From an uncultured Alphaproteobacteria bacterium (lineage in GTDB: Bacteria; Pseudomonadota; Alphaproteobacteria; RF32; CAG-239): a stretch of 27,275 nucleotides of DNA. Numbering within the stretch: the stretch's first letter is position 1; every line of letters begins with the position of its first letter. Positions 1 to 6,098 of the stretch are shown here, in pieces. Where the stretch lies: assembly GCA_934248075.1 (NCBI GenBank), contig CAKQKH010000017.1, positions 1 through 27,275 on the forward strand, written 5' to 3'. The position numbers were made by a program, and so were the translations under genes. Below the pieces are notes generated by a model. It had not been told where the DNA came from and did not search any database. It saw only the letters and a program-made list of their open reading frames with translations.

Positions 1-2
1 TG

Positions 3-30
3 TTGACAGCTAAATTTATTTAGTCATAAT
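3..30 (+). promoter_or_regulatory. Sigma-70-type promoter of the PLD-like gene
   Basis: A perfect -35 box TTGACA (3-8) and a -10 box CATAAT (25-30) are separated by 16 bp. The expected transcription start, about 7 nt after the -10, falls at position 37-38, on the A of the ATG at 38. There is no Shine-Dalgarno-like sequence between the -10 and the ATG, so the layout predicts a leaderless mRNA. Confidence 0.65.
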
Positions 31-37
31 ACCTAAT

Positions 38-568
38 ATGAAAAAGGTTTTATTTGTTATTATCCTATTAATTTTTTTATCCTTTCCTTGTTTTGCAAGG
101 ATTGATGTTAAATTTACACCATCAAAGCAGTGTGAAAAAACTATTGTAGAGTTTATAGACAATTCTAAAGAAACTATAGATGCCGCTATATATTCTATAA
201 ATAATGATAAAATTGTTGAGGCGCTGAAAAAAGCACATCATCGAGGTGTTAAATTAAGAATCTTAACTGATAAGTTACAAGCCTCTTCGAAATCATCGAA
301 AGTCATTGATTTATATAAGGGTGGTATTAACATACGTGTAAATAGCAGACATAAAATTGAGCATAATAAATTTGCTGTTTATGACCAAAAAATTGCCTCA
401 ACAGGATCATTTAACTGGACAAACCCAGCCAGTAATAAGAATAGTGAAAATTGTTTATTCCTAGAAGGGAATCTAAATATAATTAATAAATATATTGTTC
501 GTTTTGAACAACTTTGGAAAGAAAACACTAAAACTAAATCAGATAAATGGTTTGAAAAACTGAAATAA
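38..568 (+). CDS. Exported phospholipase D-like nuclease (single HKD domain)
   Basis: This 176-aa protein starts with a hydrophobic signal peptide (about residues 1-20) ending in CFA. One HKD motif is visible: H109, K111 and D116, followed by G123, S124 and N126, and then a typical NSEN stretch near 134-138. Single-HKD proteins of this size (the Nuc / Zucchini-like branch) work as homodimers that cut nucleic acids or phosphodiesters. The signal peptide puts it in the periplasm or outside the cell. An in-frame stop at 11-13 excludes a longer start, and the ATG lies where transcription should begin. It is much more AT-rich than the murA-dnaE region, which suggests acquired DNA. The substrate cannot be told from sequence; plasmid-type Nuc nucleases are the closest known group. 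The gap 569-746 shows no further gene. Confidence 0.85.
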   Translation: MKKVLFVIILLIFLSFPCFARIDVKFTPSKQCEKTIVEFIDNSKETIDAAIYSINNDKIVEALKKAHHRGVKLRILTDKLQASSKSSKVIDLYKGGINIRVNSRHKIEHNKFAVYDQKIASTGSFNWTNPASNKNSENCLFLEGNLNIINKYIVRFEQLWKENTKTKSDKWFEKLK

Positions 569-746
569 ATTTGAATTTTTGTGATTTTTATAACAAAACA
601 AGCATGTTGGGAAATATTAAGGGGCGCAATGTTATTATTTTCTGAAAATACATTTACTTGTAATGTTAAACTGTTACATTTTCTTAGATTAGTTTAGTGT
701 CTTTCCTTTGTTTTTCTTTAAGGGTTAATTATGAAAGGAACTTTTT

Positions 747-2108
747 ATGAGCATTATACAAGGTTGGTGTGAGGCGTGTAAAGAAAATGTATCGGCACAA
801 AATAATCCGGGCGGTTGTCTTGTCCATATCTTTTTGGCGATAGTTACATTCGGTTTATGGTTTTTTGTATGGCTGATTTTAGTGGCCTTTTTTCCTCGTT
901 TCCGTCCAGGATATAGGTGTGTTAAATGTGGTGGTCGTGTAGAAGCTAACACAGAAAAAAATATATCGAATAGTTTGGAAAATAAATGTTATAATTGTGG
1001 AGCAGAATTAGATAAAAACCAAAAATTTTGTCCGGAATGCGGTTCGATATTAATAATAACATGTCATAAATGCAAAGCAGATAATAATATTAAAGCAAAA
1101 TATTGTATTTCATGTGGTACCAAGTTATACAAAAAATGCCCCGATTGCAAAGCAGATGTCTCATTAGCAAAAGACATTTGTCCTGAGTGTGGTTATCCAT
1201 TTTTAAAAGATGAAAAAAAAGCTCAGTGTTTAATTAAGTGTCCTAAATGTAAAAAGAAAATAAGCGATTCTGCTAAAAAATGTGTTCATTGTGGTATAAA
1301 TATTGATGAATTTAATCAATCTAAAAAAAGATTCAACATAATTACATTTTTTGTAATCTGTATAGTTGCAATAATTCTGTGGAACATAGTTTTACCGGAT
1401 TCGACACCCTCTACAACTATATATAACCCAAAGACAATACAATATTTACGAATAAAAAAGGATTATATTAATGTTAGAGCTGAGCCTAATGGCAAAATTA
1501 TAGATAATCGTGTTTTATATGGAGAAATATTTCCATATTTTGGATACAAAAATGGATGGCATAAAATAGCTGTTGACGGAAGATTTGGATATGTATCAGA
1601 TAAAATTCCATCGACCGTTGAATTTGTTGAATATACTTCTATAAAAAATTTTTTAGCAGAGCTTTCTAAAGTAGAAGAAAATTGCAAAAATTCGATATGG
1701 ACAAATGAGCGTTCATGGAAAAACGATCAGTATGACAGAAACGAATGGTGTGACTGTTATACTCTTTCAGTAACAGAAATGGCAATGCGTAATTATAAGA
1801 TTACAGACGAGAGTATTTCCTCGTGGCCGCATATAGCAAGCTCAACTTGTGATGAAAGACAAGAGGAAAGATATGTCCCGCTTTGTGAAAACAGAATAAA
1901 AAACAATAGCCAATATTCTAATGGGTATAAACATGATGTAATGGGATATTGGATGGCCGAACGTACAAATAATAAAGACAGTGTAAAAATCACCATCTGG
2001 TTTCAAGCAAAGAACAACAAAGGAAAAGTTATTGAATATGAAGGAGAATGTGTATTTAATAATAGAAAAGAAATAATAAGTTCAGACGTTCACCTAAGCC
2101 CATTGTAG
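747..2108 (+). CDS. Zinc-ribbon array membrane protein with SH3b domain
   Basis: This 453-aa protein has a clear RBS (AAGGA at about 734-738). A first CxxC pair (C8/C11) is separated by a membrane segment (about 25-49) from a second (C58/C61). Four compact zinc ribbons with paired CxxC knuckles follow: C81/C84-C95/C98, C106/C109-C120/C123, C131/C134-C145/C148 and C165/C168-C179/C182. A second membrane helix spans about 197-215. Residues 233-286 look like a bacterial SH3 domain (INVRAEPNGKII start, GWHKI and GYV at the end). The C-terminal ~165 residues carry extra cysteines and match nothing I recognise. With two helices, the ribbons would lie in the cytoplasm or between membranes, and the SH3 and tail probably outside. 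The function is unknown; binding of a partner or of cell-wall peptide is only an inference. Low GC like its neighbours. Confidence 0.8.
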   Translation: MSIIQGWCEACKENVSAQNNPGGCLVHIFLAIVTFGLWFFVWLILVAFFPRFRPGYRCVKCGGRVEANTEKNISNSLENKCYNCGAELDKNQKFCPECGSILIITCHKCKADNNIKAKYCISCGTKLYKKCPDCKADVSLAKDICPECGYPFLKDEKKAQCLIKCPKCKKKISDSAKKCVHCGINIDEFNQSKKRFNIITFFVICIVAIILWNIVLPDSTPSTTIYNPKTIQYLRIKKDYINVRAEPNGKIIDNRVLYGEIFPYFGYKNGWHKIAVDGRFGYVSDKIPSTVEFVEYTSIKNFLAELSKVEENCKNSIWTNERSWKNDQYDRNEWCDCYTLSVTEMAMRNYKITDESISSWPHIASSTCDERQEERYVPLCENRIKNNSQYSNGYKHDVMGYWMAERTNNKDSVKITIWFQAKNNKGKVIEYEGECVFNNRKEIISSDVHLSPL

Positions 2109-2150
2109 TTTTAAAGTAAATAGCCGCTATAATAAGGATATCATAACACA

Positions 2151-2477
2151 ATGAAAATGGTTCGTAAGTGCTTAACGAATAAATTTATTTTTTTTGTAAT
2201 GGTGATTGTGAGTTTATTACTTGCTAATTCAGTATTTTCTTCAAATTGTTCCACTATAAAAAATAAAGATGCACGGCAAGCTTGTAGAGCACTTATACAA
2301 AATCGGGCTTCTTTATGCAATGGTATTGGAGATAAAGATATACGAAGAACTTGTAAAGCAATTATACAAAATAAATCTTCTTTATGTGGTAGCATTAAGG
2401 ACAAAAGAGAAAAGGCTATTTGTCGAGAACGAGTAGATGGGTATACTACTGATATAGATATTAAAGAGTATAATTGA
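2151..2477 (+). CDS. Small exported cysteine-repeat protein
   Basis: This 108-aa protein has a basic N-terminus and a hydrophobic stretch (about 11-29) that looks like a signal peptide ending near VFS-S. The mature part has six cysteines (33, 45, 56, 68, 79, 91) with strictly alternating spacing of 12 and 11 residues. That is two full 23-residue repeats plus a partial one, each built around (K/R)D-x-R-x-x-C-(R/K)-A-x-I-Q-N. An AAGGAT at about 2135 could be its RBS, with rather long spacing. ATG 2157 is an alternative start. It follows the zinc-ribbon gene by 42 bp in the same direction and could be co-transcribed. Small periplasmic Cys-repeat proteins of this kind are common but have no assigned role. 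Confidence 0.7.
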   Translation: MKMVRKCLTNKFIFFVMVIVSLLLANSVFSSNCSTIKNKDARQACRALIQNRASLCNGIGDKDIRRTCKAIIQNKSSLCGSIKDKREKAICRERVDGYTTDIDIKEYN

Positions 2478-2507
2478 GAAATAAGACAGAAAATAGTCAA
2501 TAATTTT

Positions 2508-2540
2508 ATAAAACCTCTGCAAATTTAGTAGAGGTTTTAT
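2508..2540 (+). terminator. Intrinsic terminator, probably bidirectional
   Basis: A perfect 11-bp stem (2508-2518 with 2530-2540) with an 11-nt loop ends in a T-rich tract on the plus strand. It closes the 38-2477 gene group. Because the stem starts with A-tracts, it can also stop minus-strand transcription coming from the repeat at 2684-2860. Confidence 0.75.
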
Positions 2541-2593
2541 TTGTTCAAAAAACTTCAGTAGAAATCCACAAGGTTCATATTCTATTTTCTAAA

Positions 2594-2613
2594 AAGTCCG
2601 ATTCTTGGCACGA
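2594..2613 (+). repeat. Fragment of tRNA-Thr 3' end (scar)
   Basis: Fourteen bases (2594-2607) are identical to the T-arm of the tRNA-Thr at 4013-4087, read in the opposite orientation to that gene. After a 6-nt deletion relative to the tRNA, GCAC(G)A matches the acceptor end. The rest of 2541-2680 holds nothing else I can name. Confidence 0.6.
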
Positions 2614-2675
2614 AAAAGAGATTTTGAAATTGATTTTATCGGACTGCAAAAAGCTGTTTGGTGGTGAATTAGTTT

Positions 2676-2694
2676 AAAAAATTGCCGCTGGCAA
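2676..2694 (-). terminator. Short terminator at the end of repeat copy 1
   Basis: On the minus strand a 5-bp stem TTGCC/GGCAA with loop AGC is followed directly by six T. This small hairpin is made from the part of the repeat that copies the tRNA acceptor end, and would end a minus-strand transcript through copy 1. The stem is broken in copy 2, which has a separate strong hairpin at 3795-3820 instead. Confidence 0.5.
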
Positions 2695-2860
2695 GCTTGT
2701 GCGGTGGCGTTGCACACCGCAGCCTTACGGCCTCGCAGTCCAAAGACTGCTCGCTTTCCCTCGCCGAACTTCGGCCGGCTCGGTCACCGGACATTGCTTC
2801 GCAAGTCCAACCCTCCGCCAACTAAGCACCATTAAAAAAGCCGCCGCGAGGGAGGCTTTT
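2684..2860 (-). repeat. Dispersed repeat, copy 1; probable structured RNA
   Basis: This 177-bp unit is about 90% identical to 3831-4008. On the minus strand it reads: terminator-like hairpin, then a bulged hairpin GGAC-TTGC/GCAA-GTCC, a GCCGAA/TTCGGC hairpin, a GCAGTC/GACTGC hairpin, a GCC-GUAA-GGC hairpin with a GNRA loop, and a GCGGTG/CACCGC stem. It lies just downstream of the methyltransferase gene in that gene's direction. It is much more GC-rich than the DNA around it. ORFs across it are translations of the repeat and I do not count them as genes. It is a structured RNA or a folded mobile repeat; no known RNA family was recognised. Confidence 0.75.
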
Positions 2861-2887
2861 GGTTATGGTGCGCGCTACTATGCGAGT

Positions 2888-3769
2888 ATCGGACTAATTT
2901 TTATGATGAATACAAGAAGTTGGGATATAAGCTTGAGCTACTTTTTAATCAAATCAAAAACAAATGAATAACTTTTCTCAATATCTACATCATTAGGATA
3001 TGCTAAAAGTTTGCTTTGTTGTAAAATGTTTTTTGGAGAATAATTATATAAATTTTCTAAATTTACACTTAAATCTTCTTCTATTTTGAGCACTTGAGCA
3101 ATAAGCCTGTTAATAAAACTTTGCCCCAATATGCGATTAATTTCGAATCCCATATCACTCAAATAATTCAGCATTTTTTCATATTCTATCACTGACAAAT
3201 GGAATGGGTCTAAGTTTTTTCCGTTTTCATCAAGCGTTTCATTTTTAGAATTCGGAAAAGATAAAATCAGCCTGCCGCCGTAAGGCAGAATATTATAAAA
3301 TTTTTTGATAACCGCAAAAGGATTATGGGTGTGTTCTATTGTTTCAAAACTGATAATAGTAGATATATTATAAGCAGATAAATCTATGTTATTATTTAAA
3401 TCTGTTTTGAGGAATTTAAGGTTTTTACGTTTATAATTTTTATTTGCTTCTTTTAAGTATCTATCGTTAATATCCGCACCGATAACGAATTTTGCTTTCT
3501 GAGCCAAGAGATCGCTACCATAACCTGTGGCACAAGAGATATCCGCAATAACATCCTTGCCCGTGATGTTATCCAAGGCATAAAGATACCTTCCGCAATG
3601 TTCTAATTTCATAAAGAAATTTCGCGGTTTTTCATCAAACGGATTGCAGAATTCATTATTTATATAATCTTCTATCATGCTTGCAATATAATTCAAAAAT
3701 TTAAAATAAATCTTAAAAATCCGATAATTGATGAAAAGTCGCTGTTTTAAAGAACGAAATAATCGGACT
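2888..3769. repeat. Cassette bounded by direct ATCGGACT repeats (tRNA T-loop sequence)
   Basis: ATCGGACT at 2888-2895 and 3762-3769 are direct repeats on either side of the methyltransferase gene. The same octamer is the T-loop region of the tRNA-Thr (4030-4037). It also occurs at 2638-2645 and, inverted, at 2595-2602. Five copies in 1.5 kb are far more than chance for an 8-mer, and the right one extends to a 10-base match (3761-3770 with 4029-4038). This suggests, but does not prove, that the gene sits in a segment moved by recombination at tRNA sequence. Confidence 0.45.
2938..3678 (-). CDS. Class I SAM-dependent methyltransferase
   Basis: From the ATG at 3678 this is a 246-aa protein. Motif I is DISCATGYG (46-54), the acidic motif II ends at D69 (IGADIN), FETIEH (111-116) is motif IV-like and PYGGRLILSFPN (132-143) is the post-IV strand. 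This is the Methyltransf_11/23 type of small-molecule or glycan methyltransferase; the substrate is unknown. The frame stays open to an ATG at 3786, but the extra 36 residues are basic and low-complexity and cross the ATCGGACT repeat, so I prefer 3678. No Shine-Dalgarno is evident for either start. It is extremely AT-rich, unlike the core genes and even its neighbours, so it was probably acquired. It is the only gene between the two repeat copies. Confidence 0.8.
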   Translation of the reverse strand: MIEDYINNEFCNPFDEKPRNFFMKLEHCGRYLYALDNITGKDVIADISCATGYGSDLLAQKAKFVIGADINDRYLKEANKNYKRKNLKFLKTDLNNNIDLSAYNISTIISFETIEHTHNPFAVIKKFYNILPYGGRLILSFPNSKNETLDENGKNLDPFHLSVIEYEKMLNYLSDMGFEINRILGQSFINRLIAQVLKIEEDLSVNLENLYNYSPKNILQQSKLLAYPNDVDIEKSYSFVFDLIKK

Positions 3770-3794
3770 TTGTGAGAAGCAATCATACCAACAA

Positions 3795-3820
3795 AAAAAG
3801 CACCTCAAAAGGTGCTTTTT
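3795..3820 (-). terminator. Strong hairpin terminator after repeat copy 2
   Basis: A perfect 11-bp stem (3795-3805 with 3810-3820) has a 4-nt loop and A/T tracts on both sides, so it works in either direction. It lies 11 bp beyond the minus-strand end of repeat copy 2, where a transcript from the tRNA-Thr side would need to stop. Confidence 0.75.
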
Positions 3821-3824
3821 ATCA

Positions 3825-3836
3825 AATGGTGCCGCT
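3825..3836 (-). repeat. Direct repeat of the tRNA-Thr 3' end (att-like)
   Basis: AATGGTGCCGCT at 3825-3836 repeats 4011-4022, the CCA end and acceptor strand of the tRNA-Thr. After two mismatches CAAG also matches. In copy 1 the matching position (2684-2695) keeps 12 bases identical to the tRNA, including the two bases changed here. The repeat unit is therefore flanked on its far side by a copy of the tRNA 3' end. Confidence 0.55.
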
Positions 3837-4010
3837 AACAAGCTTGTGCGGTAGCGTTGCACACCGCAGCCTTACGGCCTCGCAATCCAAAGACTGCTCG
3901 CTTTCCCTCGCCGAACTTCGGCCGGCTCGGTCACCGGACGTTGCTTTGCAAGCCCAATCCTTCACCAACATAGCAACCATTAAAAAAGCCTCAGCGAGGG
4001 AGGCTTTTTT
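3831..4010 (-). repeat. Dispersed repeat, copy 2; probable structured RNA next to tRNA-Thr
   Basis: This is the same unit as 2684-2860, here directly downstream of tRNA-Thr in the tRNA's direction. Compared with copy 1, position 3853 (paired with 3862), 3885 (paired with 3894) and 3953 (paired with 3938) differ. Each change turns a Watson-Crick pair into G-U on the minus strand, but into A-C on the plus strand. The other core differences I checked fall in loops, bulges or unpaired parts. This supports an RNA made from the minus strand, perhaps by read-through from the tRNA promoter, ending at 3795-3820. Confidence 0.7.
3982..4010 (-). terminator. Terminator after tRNA-Thr
   Basis: An 11-bp stem (3982-3992 with 4000-4010) with a 7-nt loop and a T6 tract on the minus strand lies two bases beyond the tRNA CCA. 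It is also the first hairpin of repeat copy 2; the matching hairpin in copy 1 (2834-2860) is weaker. Confidence 0.75.
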
Positions 4011-4012
4011 AA

Positions 4013-4087
4013 TGGTGCCGCTGGCAAGAATCGGACTTGCGACCCCGTCATTACCAATGACGTGCTCTACCACTGAGCTACAGCGGC
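4013..4087 (-). tRNA. tRNA-Thr(GGT)
   Basis: Read on the minus strand, all arms fold: acceptor GCCGCTG/CAGCGGC, D-arm GCTC...GAGC, anticodon stem CGTCA/TGACG with loop TTGGTAA, a five-base variable loop, T-arm GCAAG/CTTGC with loop TCCGATT, discriminator A and an encoded CCA. Loop positions 34-36 are GGT, decoding ACC and ACU (threonine). The T-loop starts TCC rather than the usual TTC, a mild oddity. Confidence 0.93.
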
Positions 4088-4113
4088 ATGATATATTTCA
4101 TCATGCGAGAGGT

Positions 4114-4142
4114 AACATACCCAAACATTTTATAAAAATCAA
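4114..4142 (-). promoter_or_regulatory. Promoter of tRNA-Thr
   Basis: On the minus strand -35 TTGATT (4142-4137) and -10 TATGTT (4119-4114) are separated by 17 bp, about 27 bp before the tRNA 5' end. Confidence 0.6.
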
Positions 4143-4221
4143 GTCCTGATTTGCATTTTTTTATATTTTTTTTAATCTTATTATGCTAAGCCTTGAAAAA
4201 TAACCGATTGAGGGTAATTAA

Positions 4222-4371
4222 ATGACTGCAGAAAAGACCATAAAAAAACAAAAATCTCGTCAAGAGCTGCGTTTTGACCGAGAGGCTAAAGCGCTTCAGA
4301 AGAATCTGGCCAAGCGCAAGCGTCAGCAGGAACAACGTGAACAAGCTGCAAAGGAGAAGCAAAATGGATAG
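4222..4371 (+). CDS. 49-aa highly charged protein upstream of murA
   Basis: The ATG at 4222 follows GAGGG (4209-4213) at normal spacing. The 49 residues are almost all Lys, Arg, Glu, Gln and Ala and should form one long helix. The stop codon overlaps the murA start by 8 bp, so the two are translationally coupled, and the gene's last codons contain the murA RBS. There is no signal peptide or metal site. I do not recognise a family. The overlap and codon pattern argue for a real gene rather than a leader by chance. Confidence 0.7.
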   Translation: MTAEKTIKKQKSRQELRFDREAKALQKNLAKRKRQQEQREQAAKEKQNG

Positions 4372-5662
4372 AATTAAGATTCACGGTGGCAAGCCGTTGG
4401 AGGGCAAAATTTATATTAGTGGAGCCAAAAACGCCGCGTTGCCGCTGATTTGCGCCAGCTTGTTAACAGATGAAACCGTTACTCTGACCAACATGCCCAT
4501 GCTCTCGGATATTCGGGCGATGAATGCCTTGCTGGAACAGCTTGGCACCAAGATTGACGAGTTTGATGATTTCGTCGATGGTCACCCAACCAAGACTTAT
4601 TCCTATCGTACTAAAGAAGCCACCAGCCTTGTTGCGCCTTATGACTATGTGCGTAAAATGCGTGCTTCTTACTATGTGTTGGGGCCGTTGCTGGCTCGTT
4701 ACGGAAAGTGCGAACTGTCTCTGCCCGGAGGTTGTGCTATCGGCGCGCGTCCGATGGATATCCATCTGGCAGCCTTGGAGCAAATGGGCGCGCATATTGA
4801 GATTAAAAACGGTTATATTTTTGCTGATGTTAAAGGTCGGCTTAAAGGCGCGCACATTATTTTTCCGGGGGTATCGGTCGGTGCCACCTGCAATGTTTTG
4901 ATGGCTGCGGTTTTGGCTGAGGGACGCACGGTTTTGGAAAACGCCGCCAAAGAACCGGAGATTGGCGATTTAGCTGAGCTTCTAAATGCCATGGGTGCCA
5001 AAATTGAGGGCATTGGCACAGCGGTGCTGACAATTGAAGGGGTGGACAAACTCCACGGCGCCACTCATAAGGTTATTCCTGACCGAATTGAGGCCGGCTC
5101 ATATGCCGTTGCCGCCGCTATCACCCGCGGCAAAATCGAGCTGATAAACGCTCAGGCCGCAACCTTGCGCCGGCCGTTGCAAGTGCTGAAAGATATGGGT
5201 GTGCGTGTGGCGGAAACCGAACACGGGGTGCTGATAGATGCCAAAGGGTGTCATCTGGTGGGGCAGGATATTATGACCGAGCCATACCCCGGTTTTCCGA
5301 CTGATTTGCAGGCGCAGTTTTTGGCTTTGATGCTCACTGCCGAGGGCGCCGCCATGGTGACTGAAACCATTTTTGAAAACCGCTTTATGCACGTGCCGGA
5401 ACTGCTGCGTATGGGCGCTAATATCAACGTTCATGGCCACGCCTCGGCAATTGTCCGCGGAGTAAAAAAACTTTCCGGCGCGCCGGTGATGGCAACAGAC
5501 TTGCGCGCATCTTTTGCCCTGATTTTGGCCGGACTTGTTGCAGAAGGCGAAACCATTGTCAATCGTGTTTATCATCTTGACCGCGGTTATGAAAAGCTGG
5601 AAGAGAAGCTAAAATCGGTTGGTGCGGATATAGAACGTGTCAAAGATAACGAAGATGAATAA
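4364..5662 (+). CDS. murA: UDP-N-acetylglucosamine 1-carboxyvinyltransferase
   Basis: MurA makes the first committed step of peptidoglycan synthesis, adding enolpyruvate from PEP to UDP-GlcNAc in the cytoplasm. From the ATG at 4364 the protein is 432 aa, close to the usual ~420. Visible are SGAKNAALP (K22, N23) at the N-terminus, RASYYVLGPLLARYG, and the active-site loop PGGCAIGARP with C124, the residue alkylated by fosfomycin in the family. The frame is open upstream to 4274, but AAGGAG at 4351-4356 with 7-bp spacing fixes the start at MDRIKIHGG, which matches the family. A META-domain lipoprotein follows 11 bp later and is probably co-transcribed. Confidence 0.97.
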   Translation: MDRIKIHGGKPLEGKIYISGAKNAALPLICASLLTDETVTLTNMPMLSDIRAMNALLEQLGTKIDEFDDFVDGHPTKTYSYRTKEATSLVAPYDYVRKMRASYYVLGPLLARYGKCELSLPGGCAIGARPMDIHLAALEQMGAHIEIKNGYIFADVKGRLKGAHIIFPGVSVGATCNVLMAAVLAEGRTVLENAAKEPEIGDLAELLNAMGAKIEGIGTAVLTIEGVDKLHGATHKVIPDRIEAGSYAVAAAITRGKIELINAQAATLRRPLQVLKDMGVRVAETEHGVLIDAKGCHLVGQDIMTEPYPGFPTDLQAQFLALMLTAEGAAMVTETIFENRFMHVPELLRMGANINVHGHASAIVRGVKKLSGAPVMATDLRASFALILAGLVAEGETIVNRVYHLDRGYEKLEEKLKSVGADIERVKDNEDE

Positions 5663-5673
5663 GGATATTAAAA

Positions 5674-6069
5674 ATGAGAAAAATATTTGCAGTTTTAAAT
5701 TTGCTGATGTTGCTAGGGGCTTGTTCTGCCGGAACTGAGGAAAACGCCGGTTTTATTGGCAAAAATTATCAAATGCAGAATGCCTGGAACAATGCTGTGA
5801 TTACTTTGGGCTTTGCCGCCGATGAGCCGCGTTTTTATGGCGAGGTGGTAAATAACTATTTTGGTTTTTACAAAGTCAGGGGCGATAAGCTGTCTTTGGG
5901 CGAAACCGGAGTAACCATGATGATGGGGCCGCGTGAAGAAATGGAGGCCGAAAGCAAATATTTGCAGATTCTACCGCAAATATCTTCTTATCGCATTGAC
6001 GGCACCGATTTAATTCTTTTGACATCTGACGGCAAAGAATATCGGTTTAAGGAAATTTCTAAGAATTAA
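5674..6069 (+). CDS. META-domain lipoprotein (HslJ-like)
   Basis: This 131-aa protein has a lipoprotein signal (lipobox LGAC, C17). The rest fits the META domain: GFYKVRGDKLSLGETGVTMMMGPREEMEAE, then a YRIDGTDLILL strand and a final GKEYRFKE. META-domain proteins such as E. coli HslJ are linked to heat or antibiotic tolerance, but the activity is not known. The usual CN in GxxGCN is replaced by NNYFG. AAGGAT at 5661-5666 is the RBS, and the gene lies 11 bp after murA. Lipidation puts it on a membrane facing the periplasm. Confidence 0.75.
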   Translation: MRKIFAVLNLLMLLGACSAGTEENAGFIGKNYQMQNAWNNAVITLGFAADEPRFYGEVVNNYFGFYKVRGDKLSLGETGVTMMMGPREEMEAESKYLQILPQISSYRIDGTDLILLTSDGKEYRFKEISKN

Positions 6070-6073
6070 AATT

Positions 6074-6096
6074 AACCCCGCCTCAGGCGTGGTTTT
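6074..6096 (+). terminator. Terminator between convergent genes
   Basis: A 9-bp stem (6074-6082 with 6086-6094) with one mismatch and a 3-nt loop is followed by a short T run. It separates the murA unit from the convergent membrane-protein gene ending at 6099. Confidence 0.6.
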
Positions 6097-6098
6097 GC

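Noticed and set aside
2504..2677. A 57-codon open frame without a start codon ending at 2675-2677
   Set aside because: It runs through a perfect terminator hairpin and a tRNA fragment, with no start; a gene remnant cannot be excluded but is not supported.
2699..4149. Open frames of 83-125 codons across the repeat copies and tRNA-Thr (2699-2971, 3772-4149, 3822-4073)
   Set aside because: They read through a structured repeat, terminators and a tRNA; the differences between copies follow RNA pairing, not codons.
4274..4363. Upstream extension of murA by 30 codons
   Set aside because: It lies within the 49-aa gene in another frame, while the RBS and family alignment support 4364.
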